Of a stretch of DNA of 64,000 nt, positions 9,239 through 17,561 are shown piece by piece. Source of the DNA: Streptomyces sulfonofaciens (GTDB lineage Bacteria; Actinomycetota; Actinomycetes; Streptomycetales; Streptomycetaceae); the NCBI RefSeq assembly GCF_014656295.1, contig NZ_BNCD01000012.1, positions 227,346-291,345 on the forward strand, read 5' to 3'. Made by a program: the position numbers and the translations under genes. Position 1 is the first letter of the stretch; every line of letters starts with the position of its first letter. Below the pieces are notes generated by a model. The model did not search any database. It worked only from the letters and a program-made list of their open reading frames with translations, and was not told the DNA's origin.

Positions 9239-9751
9239 ATGGCCGCGGTGGACCTGACCGCCCACCCTGGGCACCTGGCCCGGCGGTTGCAGCAGGCGCA
9301 CTACCTGCTGTGGACCACGATGGTCTCCGAGGAGATCACCTCGCCGCAGTTCGCGGTGCTCAACGCCCTCGTGGCCGAGCCGGGCCTCGACCAGCGCACG
9401 GTGGGCGAGCGGGTGGGGCTCGACCGCTCCACCATCGCCGAGGTCATCAGCAGGCTCGGCCGGCGCGGCCTGCTCGACAAGGTGCGCGATCCCGGCGACG
9501 GCCGCCGCTTCCTGCTCCGGCTCACCGAGGACGGCGTCCGGACGCACCGCAGGCTGACCCTGCGCACCGCGCGGATGAACGAGGTGTTCCTCGCCCCGCT
9601 CTCCGCCGACGAGCGGCGGGTCTTCTTCGATCTGCTGCGGCGGGTCTCGGACGCGGCCGAGGGCCTGCGCAACCCGACCGCACCGCATGCCGCCGCCGAG
9701 GAGGACCGGGAAGCGGTGCCGGGCGCGGCACCGGCGCCGGGAGGCGCGTGA
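9239..9751 (+). CDS. pcaV: MarR family regulator of the pca operon (PcaV-like)
   Basis: Winged-helix MarR protein of 170 residues. The recognition-helix region reads TVGERVGLDRSTIAEVISRL, and the wing carries the family signature (DPGDGRRFLLRLTEDG). ATG 9239 follows a GGAGG box by six bases; upstream in-frame starts add a Pro/Arg-rich stretch and lack a ribosome site. It is divergent from pcaI, and the intergenic region has two similar inverted repeats. In S. coelicolor the MarR protein in this position (PcaV) is a protocatechuate-responsive repressor; the same role is inferred here. The symbol is by position and family. Confidence 0.85.
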   Translation: MAAVDLTAHPGHLARRLQQAHYLLWTTMVSEEITSPQFAVLNALVAEPGLDQRTVGERVGLDRSTIAEVISRLGRRGLLDKVRDPGDGRRFLLRLTEDGVRTHRRLTLRTARMNEVFLAPLSADERRVFFDLLRRVSDAAEGLRNPTAPHAAAEEDREAVPGAAPAPGGA

Positions 9752-10073
9752 GCGAGCGGGAGCGCTGCGGCGGCCGCCTGAGCACCGCCGCCGCGCGCCT
9801 GGGAGCCGCGTAAGTGGAGGCGGCGCCCGGTGGAGTGCGCCTGGTGGAGAACCCGCGGGGGAGCGCCCGATGGAGCCTGCCCGGTCGGCGCGGCCCGCGC
9901 GGACGCTCGCCGGCGTGACGCCGCGTTCCTGCCCGCCGCCGGGACGGGCGAGCACGCCCTGGGTGTGCCGGCGGACGACCGGCGGCGGCAGCGCGAGGCG
10001 CCGGGGCGTCCGCGGCCGACGGCGCCCGGAGGCCGTCGGCGGCGGGGACGGCGGCCGGCTGCCCGGAACCCGT
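9752..10073. other. intergenic stretch without recognisable gene
   Basis: About 320 bp between the converging MarR gene and DNA ligase gene. It is very GC rich, and the frames open here are Arg/Pro/Gly-rich without family resemblance. I see no convincing terminator with a T-run and no RNA gene. Confidence 0.5.
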
Positions 10074-11150
10074 TCAGCCGGCCGGCGGCGTCCCCAGGAT
10101 CTCGCCCAGGTCGTAGCGCACCGGTTCCTCCAACTGGGCGTAGGTGCAACTGTCCGGGGTGCGGTCAGGGCGCCAGCGGCGGAAGCGGGCGGTGTGCCTG
10201 AAGCGCACCCCGTTCTCCATGTGGTCGTAGGCCACCTCGCAGACCCGCTCGGGCCGCAGCGGCACCCAGGACAGGTCCTTCCGGCCCGACCAGCGGCTCG
10301 GCGCGCCCGGCAGCCGGGCGCTCCCGTGCGCCGCCTCGTCGGCCCAGGAGGCCCACGGGTGGTCCTCGACCGACGCCATCCGCAGCGGTTCGAGCTCCTC
10401 GACCAGTTCGGCCCGCCGCGCCATCGGGAACGCCGCCGACACCCCGACGTGCTGGAGGGCGCCCGCGGTGTCGTACAGCCCGAGCAGCAGCGAGCCGACC
10501 ACCGGGCCGCTCTTGTGGAAGCGGTAGCCGGCCACCACGCAGTCCGCGGTGCGCTCGTGCTTGACCTTCGACATCACCCGTTCGTCCTGCCGGTAGCGCG
10601 AGGTCAGCGGCTTGGCGACGATCCCGTCGAGGCCCGCGCCCTCGTACTGCTCGAACCAGCGCCGGGCGAGTGCGGCGTCCGTGGTGGCGGGGGCCAGGTG
10701 CACCGGGGGCGTCACTTCGGCCAGGGCGAGGGCCAGCCGCTCACGCCGCTCGGTGAGCGGTGCGGACAGCAGCGACTCGTCGCCGACGGCCAGCAGGTCG
10801 AACGCGACGAAGGTGGCCGGGGTCCGCTCGGCGAGGGTCCGCACCCGGGACGCGGCGGGGTGGATGCGTTCGGAGAGCGCGTCGAAGTCGAGGTGCCCCT
10901 CCTGGGCGACCACGATCTCGCCGTCCATCACGCACCGCCGCGGCAGCCGCTCGGCCAGCGCCGCCACCAGCTCGGGGAAGTACCGGGTCAGCGGCTTGCC
11001 CGTGCGGCTGCCCAGCTCGATCTCGGGCCCGTCGCGGAAGACGATGGTGCGGAACCCGTCCCACTTGGCCTCGTAGTGCATGTCCGGCGGGATGCTCGGC
11101 ACCAGCTTGGCGAGCATCGGCTTCACGGGCGGCATCACCGGCAGATCCAT
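10074..11150 (-). CDS. ligC: ATP-dependent DNA ligase (LigC type)
   Basis: Stand-alone ATP-dependent ligase of 358 residues that seals DNA nicks via a lysyl-AMP intermediate. The nucleotidyl motif I is EAKWDGFR with Lys29 as the adenylated residue. Further family motifs include RTGKPLTRYFPEL, CVMDGEIVV, FVAFDLL, GLDGIVAKPL and VMSKVKHERTADCVV. A C-terminal OB-fold carries CEVAYDHMENGVRFRHTA. It is divergent from a LigD-type polymerase gene 66 bp away. Actinobacteria often keep such split NHEJ-like modules beside a Ku gene, but no Ku lies in this window. LigC is chosen by size; a LigD ligase-domain name is the alternative. Confidence 0.88.
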   Translation of the reverse strand: MDLPVMPPVKPMLAKLVPSIPPDMHYEAKWDGFRTIVFRDGPEIELGSRTGKPLTRYFPELVAALAERLPRRCVMDGEIVVAQEGHLDFDALSERIHPAASRVRTLAERTPATFVAFDLLAVGDESLLSAPLTERRERLALALAEVTPPVHLAPATTDAALARRWFEQYEGAGLDGIVAKPLTSRYRQDERVMSKVKHERTADCVVAGYRFHKSGPVVGSLLLGLYDTAGALQHVGVSAAFPMARRAELVEELEPLRMASVEDHPWASWADEAAHGSARLPGAPSRWSGRKDLSWVPLRPERVCEVAYDHMENGVRFRHTARFRRWRPDRTPDSCTYAQLEEPVRYDLGEILGTPPAG

Positions 11151-11204
11151 ACCTGTACATTCTGCAACGGATCCGAACAATATGCGCCCGGTGGCCCCGG
11201 GGTC

Positions 11205-11210
11205 TACCGT
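11205..11210 (+). promoter_or_regulatory. -10 element of a probably leaderless promoter (LigD-type polymerase)
   Basis: TACCGT lies six bases before the ATG at 11217 and no ribosome site is present, so transcription would begin at or next to the start codon. This is a common Streptomyces arrangement. A -35 element is not obvious. Confidence 0.4.
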
Positions 11211-11216
11211 GGCGGC

Positions 11217-12242
11217 ATGGGTGCGAGCGGCAAGGGCGCGGCGGTCGAACTCGACGCGGGCGGTCGCACCGTGCGGCTGACCAGCCCGGACAAGGTCTAC
11301 TTCCCGGAGCGCGGCTTCACCAAGCTGGACCTCGCCCTGTACTACCTGGCCGTCGGCGACGGCATCGTGAGGGCGCTGCGCGAGCGTCCCACCACCCTGG
11401 AGCGCTACCCCGAGGGCGTGGCCGGCGAGTCCTTCTTCCAGAAGCGCGCCCCCAAGAACCGCCCCGACTGGATCCCCACCGCCCACATCACCTTTCCCAG
11501 TGGGCGGTACGCCGACGAGATGTGCCCGACCGAGGTGGCCGCGGTCGTGTGGGCGGCGCAGTACGGCACGTTCACGTTCCATCCCTGGCCGGTCCGGCGC
11601 GCCGACACCGACCACCCCGACGAGCTGCGGCTCGACCTAGACCCGCAACCCGGCACCGACTTCACCGACGCGGTACGTGCCGCCCACCAACTCAGGGCGG
11701 TCCTGGAGGAGTACGGCCTGAAGGGCTGGCCCAAGACCTCCGGCGGCCGCGGACTGCACGTCTTCGTCCCCATCGAGCCGCTGTGGACCTTCACCCAGGT
11801 GCGCCGCGCCGCGATCGCCTGCGGGCGGGAGCTGGAGCGGCGGATGCCGGGCCGGGTGACCACCGCCTGGTGGAAGGAGGAGCGCGGCGCGCGCATCTTC
11901 CTGGACTACAACCAGACCGCCCGGGACCGCACCATCGCCTCCGCCTACTCGGTGCGCCCCCGGCCCCGTGCGCCGGTCTCCGCGCCGCTGGGCTGGGACG
12001 AGCTGGACGCGGCGGCACCCGAGGACTTCGACCTGGCGACCATGCCGGCCCGCTACGCCGCGCTCGGCGACGTGCACGCGGACATGGACGACCGGCGCTG
12101 GTCGCTGGACGGGCTGCTGGAGCTGGCCCGGCGCGACGAGCGTGACCACGGGCTCGGTGATCTGCCCTATCCGCCGGAGCACCCGAAGGTGGCGGGTGAG
12201 CCCAAGCGGGTGCAGCCGAGCAGGGCGCGGCGCACGGAGTGA
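11217..12242 (+). CDS. LigD-type DNA polymerase/primase (PolD)
   Basis: Archaeo-eukaryotic primase-type polymerase of 341 residues, related to the polymerase domain of bacterial NHEJ ligase LigD. It adds (ribo)nucleotides at DNA ends. The catalytic aspartates are in LRLDLDPQPG (Asp140, Asp142), followed by the SGGRGLHVFVP motif with the conserved His and the late KEERGARIFLDYNQ motif. The N-terminal LTSPDKVYFPERGFTKLDL is diagnostic. No ligase or phosphoesterase domain is fused. It diverges from the ligase gene; together the two supply activities that LigD combines in one chain in mycobacteria. Confidence 0.92.
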   Translation: MGASGKGAAVELDAGGRTVRLTSPDKVYFPERGFTKLDLALYYLAVGDGIVRALRERPTTLERYPEGVAGESFFQKRAPKNRPDWIPTAHITFPSGRYADEMCPTEVAAVVWAAQYGTFTFHPWPVRRADTDHPDELRLDLDPQPGTDFTDAVRAAHQLRAVLEEYGLKGWPKTSGGRGLHVFVPIEPLWTFTQVRRAAIACGRELERRMPGRVTTAWWKEERGARIFLDYNQTARDRTIASAYSVRPRPRAPVSAPLGWDELDAAAPEDFDLATMPARYAALGDVHADMDDRRWSLDGLLELARRDERDHGLGDLPYPPEHPKVAGEPKRVQPSRARRTE

Positions 12243-12368
12243 GCCGCGCCTCGGTCTTTCGCGGTGGGTCTTTCGTGGTCGGTCTTTCGCGGTCGGTTGG
12301 CTTCGGGGCATTCGGCTTCGTTGGCCTTCGGCTTCGGGGCCTTCGGCTGTCGGCCGGTGGGTGGTGTT

Positions 12369-12387
12369 GCGCAGTTCCCCGCGCCCC
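12369..12387 (+). repeat. dispersed Streptomyces intergenic repeat, copy 1
   Basis: GCGCAGTTCCCCGCGCCCC, identical to the copy at 12444-12462. This motif is familiar from intergenic spaces of many Streptomyces genomes. In copy 1 it is followed by TTACGGGTGGG, which can pair partly with the C-run and so form a small hairpin, perhaps as part of a transcript end. Confidence 0.7.
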
Positions 12388-12443
12388 TTACGGGTGGGTG
12401 GGGGTTCTCGTGGTGCTTTCGGCTGCTGGCCGGTGCGGGTACC

Positions 12444-12462
12444 GCGCAGTTCCCCGCGCCCC
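12444..12462 (+). repeat. dispersed Streptomyces intergenic repeat, copy 2
   Basis: Exact 19-base copy of the element at 12369-12387, 75 bp further on in the same orientation. The two copies share the surrounding pattern of a G/T-rich stretch before the element. The spacing and repetition suggest a duplicated unit in the region between two converging transcripts. Confidence 0.7.
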
Positions 12463-12576
12463 GTTTCGCCGGGACTTGCGGTGTGTTCTCGGTTGCTGGT
12501 GGGGGCCTTGTGCGGTTTGCCGCAGCGGGCCCCTCCGCCGGGGGTGCCGGGGGAGGGGCCCGTGGTGGCCGTGGAG

Positions 12577-14832
12577 CTACAGTTCCCTGATCCGGACGTC
12601 CCGGTAGGAGATCCGGTCGGCGGTGCTGTGCACCTGGAGCCCGATGTAGCCCTCCGCCCAGCGCCGCCCGTCCGTGCCCGGGTCGTCGGACCGCGGCGGT
12701 TCGAAGACCTGCCCGCCGTTGTTGTCGAACTCATTGATCAGCTTGCCGTTGCGGTACAACTGGAAGTGCTGGTCGACCACGCGGATCTCGTAGTCGTTCC
12801 AGGTGCCCTTCGGGGTGACCATCGCCCCGGCGAGCCCGACCCGGTCGAAGCCGTAGACCGACCCGGTCTTGTACATGTCCCCCGTGGGGCTGTCCAGGAC
12901 CTGCATCTCGTGGCCGTACTCGATGGCCACCCATTCCGGACGGGACTCAAACGGGTTGTCGTGCACCTGGGGGAACCGCACGAAGACACCGCCGTTGGCG
13001 TTGGCATCCCCCGCGGCGTCGTCGCGCCACTGCAACTTCAGCGAGAAGTCACCGTACTTGCGCACCGGATACCAGAGCATGCCCAGGTTGTTCGCCTGCT
13101 GGCTGGTGATCGAGCCGTCCTCGTTCAGCTTGAACGAGCCGCCGCCGACCTGCTCCCAGCGGTCCAGGGACTTCTGGGTGCCGTCGAAGATCTGCTGGTA
13201 GCCCTCGGTCTGGCCCGGCCTGCCGATGCCGGACTGCTTCGCCGCCCTGTTGATGACCCGGTACTCGCGCCGGTCGATCACACCGTCCTTCCGCAGGCGG
13301 TCGGTGACCGCCTTGACGTGCTTGAGGAACAGCGCCTGGGAGGTCCATTCCTTCTCGTCCTCGATGAGCTCGTTGATCCGGCACCTGTTGTCGGTCACGC
13401 GGTTGGGGACGCCGGTGTCGACGGCGCCCACGAACACCGTCTCGCGCTCGTCGTACTCGGCGCAGGGCGGTGGGGGCACGCCGCCGCCGGGGGCGACGGT
13501 GAACGACACCGTCCGCGCCTCGCTGGTGTTGCCCGCCTCGTCGGCGGCCCGGTACGCGACGCCGTGCGCGCCTGCCCGGTCGACGACCACGGGATTGGCG
13601 TAGGCGAGGTAGGGGCCGCCGTCGAGCGAGTACTCGACGGACGCCACGCCCGAGCCGTCGTCGGCCGCGGTCACCGTCACCGTGGCCTTGCCGAGGTAGG
13701 CGCCGTCGGAGTTCTTCTCGCCGGTGACCTTCGCGCTCACCTCGGGGGGTGTGGTGTCGTCGGCGGGCGGGGCCACCACCGTGAAGTCGGCGGACTTCTC
13801 CGCGGCGGTGTTGCCCGCCTTGTCGGTGGCCCGGTAGCGCACCTGGTGGTCGCCGGGCTCGTGCACCATCACCGGTGCGGTGTAGGACTGCCAGGCGCCG
13901 TCCGCACCGAGGGCGTACTCGATGGTGTTGACGCCGGAGCCGGTGTCCGAGGCCGTCACGGTCACCGTCGCCGTGCCGACGTAGGCGCCGTTCGCGTCCT
14001 TCTCGCCGGTGACGGTGGCCGAGGTGTCCGGTGCCGTGGTGTCGTCCGTCGGCGGTGCGGCCACCGTGAAGTCGACGGATTTCTCCGCGGCGGTGTTGCC
14101 CGCCTTGTCGGTGGCGCGGTAGCGGACGGTGTGCGGGCCGACCTGGTCGACGACCAGCGCGGTGGTGTACGGCTGCCAGGCGCCGTCCGCGTCGAGCGCG
14201 TACTCGACGGTGTCCACGCCTGAGCCGTCGTCGCTCGCGCCGATCGTCACGGTCGCGGAGCCGACGTAGGCCCCGTCCTCGTTCTGCTGCCCGCCGACGT
14301 CCGCGGACGTCGTGGGGGCCGTGGTGTCCTCGCCGCCGCCACCGCCGTCGGTGACGACCAGGGTGCCGCTCATCGAGGTGTGCCCGGGCATCGAGCAGAA
14401 GTAGTGGTAGGTGCCCGGGGTGAGGGTGACCTCCTGGGTGTGCCTGCCGCCCTCCGCGTCGGTGGGGCTCGCCATGATGTTGGCCTTGACGTCGTTGTTG
14501 TACTGCGCGTCGGAGACGTCGAAGGTGAGGGTGTGCGGCATGCCGGTGGTGTTGCCGGTGGCCGCGCTGTTCTCGAAGACGAGGGTGGCCGGGCCCGCCA
14601 CCGCGGTGGCGGGCGCGGAGGTGTATGCCGTGATGTCGTCGCCCGCGGTCCAGGTCAGCGTCTGGGCCGCGGCCGTGCCGCCCGGCTCCGCGGTGCGCCC
14701 GTAGGCCGCCGTGGAGCCGAGGCCGAGCACCATCACCAGGCAGGCCAGCAGCGCCGGCCACGGATGCCGGCCGCGCCGGCGGCCGCCCACCGGCAGCCCC
14801 GCGGATCTCTCCTTGCGTACGGTGCCCGTCAT
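12577..14832 (-). CDS. secreted cupredoxin / OmpL47-repeat / DUF1080 protein
   Basis: Exported multidomain protein of 751 residues. After a signal/TM segment (about residues 20-45) comes a plastocyanin-like cupredoxin domain with type-1 copper residues: His in MPHTLTFDV, then Cys, His and Met in YFCSMPGHTSM. Three repeats of about 95 residues follow, each with a DGSGV(D/N)T(I/V)EYAL core and RYRATDKAGNTAAEKS (OmpL47-like Ig-fold). The C-terminal 300 residues contain a DUF1080 (3-keto-disaccharide hydrolase, LamG-like) fold: FDGTQKSLDRWEQ to GYIGLQVHS. ATG 14832 overlaps the upstream gene stop (ATGA), so it is translated with the ThuA-PQQ dehydrogenase. It probably acts on oxidised carbohydrate outside the cell; the copper site suggests electron transfer. 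Confidence 0.82.
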   Translation of the reverse strand: MTGTVRKERSAGLPVGGRRRGRHPWPALLACLVMVLGLGSTAAYGRTAEPGGTAAAQTLTWTAGDDITAYTSAPATAVAGPATLVFENSAATGNTTGMPHTLTFDVSDAQYNNDVKANIMASPTDAEGGRHTQEVTLTPGTYHYFCSMPGHTSMSGTLVVTDGGGGGEDTTAPTTSADVGGQQNEDGAYVGSATVTIGASDDGSGVDTVEYALDADGAWQPYTTALVVDQVGPHTVRYRATDKAGNTAAEKSVDFTVAAPPTDDTTAPDTSATVTGEKDANGAYVGTATVTVTASDTGSGVNTIEYALGADGAWQSYTAPVMVHEPGDHQVRYRATDKAGNTAAEKSADFTVVAPPADDTTPPEVSAKVTGEKNSDGAYLGKATVTVTAADDGSGVASVEYSLDGGPYLAYANPVVVDRAGAHGVAYRAADEAGNTSEARTVSFTVAPGGGVPPPPCAEYDERETVFVGAVDTGVPNRVTDNRCRINELIEDEKEWTSQALFLKHVKAVTDRLRKDGVIDRREYRVINRAAKQSGIGRPGQTEGYQQIFDGTQKSLDRWEQVGGGSFKLNEDGSITSQQANNLGMLWYPVRKYGDFSLKLQWRDDAAGDANANGGVFVRFPQVHDNPFESRPEWVAIEYGHEMQVLDSPTGDMYKTGSVYGFDRVGLAGAMVTPKGTWNDYEIRVVDQHFQLYRNGKLINEFDNNGGQVFEPPRSDDPGTDGRRWAEGYIGLQVHSTADRISYRDVRIREL

Positions 14833-17360
14833 CACTGCGCCTTCCTCGCCAGGTTCGCGGCGGCCGGGGTCGGGGCGCCGCCGGTGTAGGTCACGTGCCA
14901 CAGCGCCGAGTGCTCGTCCGAGGTGAAGAATCCGCGTCCGTAGTCGAGGACGTAGAGCGAGCCGTCCGGTGCGAACTCCCAGTCCATCAGGTTCGCGATG
15001 CCGTCGTTGCCGGTCGGGATGATCTTCTTCAGCGACTCCGAGTGCACCGGGAGCCCGCCGTCGCCCATGGTCTTCGGGTCCATGACGACGGCGTTCCTCG
15101 GCTGGTCCTGGTCGTAGAAGTCACCGACGAACCACTTGCCGTCCCAGTACCGGGGCCAGGCGTTCGGGCCCGCGCTCCCGGCGTCGTAGCGGTAGACGGG
15201 GCCGTCCATCGTGGCCTGGCCGCCGCCCTTGAGCCACGGCAGCAGGTAGCTGGCCTCCTCCGGCTTGTACGACGGGACGCCGTTCGCGTCGCGCGGGTAG
15301 TCCGGGGCGCCGCCCTGCGGCGAGTACCAGATGTTGTTGCCGGTCACCGGCGGCAGGTTGACCAGGCCGTCGTTGTTCGGCGACTCGTTCTTCGGGTGGT
15401 CGCAGTCGTACCAGCCCAGCGGCTTGGTCGGGTCGGGCAGGTTGCGGTCGCGGTAGGGCTGCTTGTTGCCCATGCAGTAGGGCCAGCCGCGGTTGCCCGG
15501 CTTGGTGATCACGGCGAACTGGTCGTACTTGGCCGGGCCCCAGGTGGGCGACGGGGTGCCGGAGTCCGGTCCCACCCAGCCGGCGTAGAGGATGTCGGTC
15601 TTCTTGTCGACGTGGATCCGCGCCGGGTTGCGCACGCCCATGACGTAGATCTCGCCGCGGGTCTTGCCGCCGCCCTCGTCGGTCTCCTTGCCGGTGAAGA
15701 GGTTGCCCTCCGGGATGGTGTACGTGCCGTCCGGCTCCGGGTGGATGCGCAGGATCTTGCCGTTGAGGTTGTTGGTGTTGCCGGCGGTGCGGCGCGCGTC
15801 CGCGAAGGAGACGCCCTTGTAGTTGGGCTGCGGGTTGTTGCCGGAGTACCCGTCGCTGAACAGGGAGGAGTTGTTGTCCCCGACCGCGATGTACAGGTTG
15901 CCCTTGGAGTCCCAGGACATCCCGCCGCCCGCGTGGCAGCAACTGTGCACCTGGGCCGGCCACTTCAGCAGCACCTTCTCGCTGCCCGGGTCGATCTTGT
16001 TGGTGGCCCTGTCCAGGGTGAAGCGGGAGACCTGCCGGGTGTCCATCTGCGTCTCGCGGTTCAGTCCGGAGAACGGCGTGTAGTACACGTACACCCAGCC
16101 GTTGTCCTCGAACCCGGGGTCGAGCTCGATGCCCACCAGGCCTTCCTCGATCTTGGTGAGCTCGTCGCCGCTGCCCTTGTTGCCGAAGACGTCCAGTTCC
16201 GCGGCGAGGGTGACGTTGCCGGTCTTCGGGTCGTAGACGTGGATCTGGCCCTTGCCGCGGCCGACGTTCGGGTCGTTCCAGTCGGTGACCACCGGCTGGT
16301 TGCCGTTCGGGCCGCCGCGGCCGATGTAGAGCACCCGCCCGTCCGGCGCGATGGTCATGCCGTGCGGCTCGCCGATCTGGTCGCTCTGCCCGGGCCGGTC
16401 GGGCCTGGTGACCCGCTCCGCCTTGTAGTTCGCGGTGATGGTGGCCTTGCAGTCGGCACGCACCAACCGGGTCGTCCACAGCAGTGCGCCGCGCAGATGG
16501 GTGCGGAAGTCCGCCTCGTCGTAGGAGGAGGCGGTGCCGCCCATGGCGGTGTAGAAGGAGCGGCCGCCGTCGTAGTCGCGGCACCAGGACACGGGGTGGT
16601 CCCAGCCGTTGGCGCCGGTGCCCGGCCGGTACGTCGACTCGCGCACCCGGGCCACGGTGTGCACCGTGCCGGACGGGTTCTGCTGCCAGTTGAACCACTG
16701 GTCCGGGCGCTGCCACTGAAGTGGCAGGTCCCTGGTGGCCGGGTTGACCCGGTCGCCCACCTCGACGGTGGCCCGCTGCACGCCGGTCGGCGGCCCGCCG
16801 ACGGGCCGGGCGCCGATCAGGCCGGTGAACCAGTCGGAGTACGGCTCCGCACGGGCCGCGTCATGGATGCCGACGAAGCCGCCGCCCGCCTCCATGTACG
16901 CCTCAAGACCGGCCTCCTGGTCCGGGTCGAGCACGTCTCCGCCGCCGGTGAGGAAGACCACGGCGTTGTAGGAGCCCATCTTCCTGGCGTTGGTGAAGAC
17001 GGCGGCGTCGTCGGTGGCCTGCACCTTGAAGTGCTGGGCGGCCGGCCCCGTCCCGCCGATCCGCTCGATGGCCTCGATGCCCGCGTCGACGGTGGGCGGC
17101 TCGTCGCCCTCGGCGGCCGAGCCGTAGAACAACAGCACCTTGACGTCGGCGCCGCCCGGAGGCGACGGAAGGTCCATGGCGGCCGCCACGTCGGCCGGGT
17201 TCGGCCGTGCGGCGGCGGTCGGCCCCGCCAGCACGCCCGCGGCCAGCGCTCCGGCGGCCAGCACGGCGGACAGGCCGCGACCCGCACGGCCCGGTCTGTG
17301 GCGTCTTGCTCTGCTCAACCCTGGTGCGGCTGAGGGCTTTTGATGCGGTGTGAACCGCAT
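14832..17360 (-). CDS. secreted ThuA-domain / PQQ-dependent sugar dehydrogenase fusion
   Basis: Exported protein of about 842 residues. A signal peptide (ALAAGVLAGPTAAA region) is followed by a ThuA-like glutamine-amidotransferase fold (about residues 60-285; VKVLLFYGSAAEGDE, GGGFVGIHDAAR). Next comes a six-bladed propeller of the glucose/sorbosone dehydrogenase family (EPHGMTIAPDGRVLYIGRGG through NLMDWEFAPDGSLYVLDYG). The HSCCHAGGGM stretch in the propeller is striking and may bind metal or form a disulphide. ATG 17360 was preferred to GTG 17372, which has no room for a ribosome site. It is translationally coupled to the cupredoxin-DUF1080 gene and is likely to oxidise an extracellular sugar. 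Confidence 0.82.
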   Translation of the reverse strand: MRFTPHQKPSAAPGLSRARRHRPGRAGRGLSAVLAAGALAAGVLAGPTAAARPNPADVAAAMDLPSPPGGADVKVLLFYGSAAEGDEPPTVDAGIEAIERIGGTGPAAQHFKVQATDDAAVFTNARKMGSYNAVVFLTGGGDVLDPDQEAGLEAYMEAGGGFVGIHDAARAEPYSDWFTGLIGARPVGGPPTGVQRATVEVGDRVNPATRDLPLQWQRPDQWFNWQQNPSGTVHTVARVRESTYRPGTGANGWDHPVSWCRDYDGGRSFYTAMGGTASSYDEADFRTHLRGALLWTTRLVRADCKATITANYKAERVTRPDRPGQSDQIGEPHGMTIAPDGRVLYIGRGGPNGNQPVVTDWNDPNVGRGKGQIHVYDPKTGNVTLAAELDVFGNKGSGDELTKIEEGLVGIELDPGFEDNGWVYVYYTPFSGLNRETQMDTRQVSRFTLDRATNKIDPGSEKVLLKWPAQVHSCCHAGGGMSWDSKGNLYIAVGDNNSSLFSDGYSGNNPQPNYKGVSFADARRTAGNTNNLNGKILRIHPEPDGTYTIPEGNLFTGKETDEGGGKTRGEIYVMGVRNPARIHVDKKTDILYAGWVGPDSGTPSPTWGPAKYDQFAVITKPGNRGWPYCMGNKQPYRDRNLPDPTKPLGWYDCDHPKNESPNNDGLVNLPPVTGNNIWYSPQGGAPDYPRDANGVPSYKPEEASYLLPWLKGGGQATMDGPVYRYDAGSAGPNAWPRYWDGKWFVGDFYDQDQPRNAVVMDPKTMGDGGLPVHSESLKKIIPTGNDGIANLMDWEFAPDGSLYVLDYGRGFFTSDEHSALWHVTYTGGAPTPAAANLARKAQ

Positions 17361-17447
17361 GTCGTCACCCACCCCTCATCGGTCATAGCAACAGCGCCGA
17401 TGAAGCTAGACCTCTTTTCATGGTTCGCCAATAGGTATCACCGCAAT

Positions 17448-17463
17448 GGAACAAACTTTGTCC
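17448..17463. promoter_or_regulatory. operator-like palindrome between the dehydrogenase and laccase genes
   Basis: The core ACAAACTTTGT (17451-17461) is a perfect 5+1+5 inverted repeat, extended by GG(A)/(T)CC flanks, inside the 200-bp AT-richer divergent region. It is placed to act on either promoter. Which regulator would bind is unknown; the LacI gene 1.3 kb away is one candidate. Confidence 0.35.
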
Positions 17464-17561
17464 TGAGTGTGGATAAACGAGGGGTGCACAGCTACCGTGT
17501 GGCCGTCCCCGGGGTACTCGTGCGCCCCGTGAGTCTCCGTACCAGGAAGGGGAGTTCGGCG

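Larger units (their letters stand above)
12243..12576. other. intergenic region with degenerate short repeats
   Basis: About 330 bp between two convergent genes. Its first 110 bp are a degenerate series built on GGTCTTTCG and CTTCGG steps; the middle carries two copies of a dispersed 19-mer (separate entries). The composition differs from the coding flanks. No ORF with family resemblance is present. Confidence 0.55.

Noticed and set aside
9687..11216. A 500-codon in-frame extension upstream of the LigD-type polymerase
   Set aside because: It runs antisense over the DNA ligase gene, has Arg/Gly-rich composition without family matches, and the polymerase family starts at 11217.
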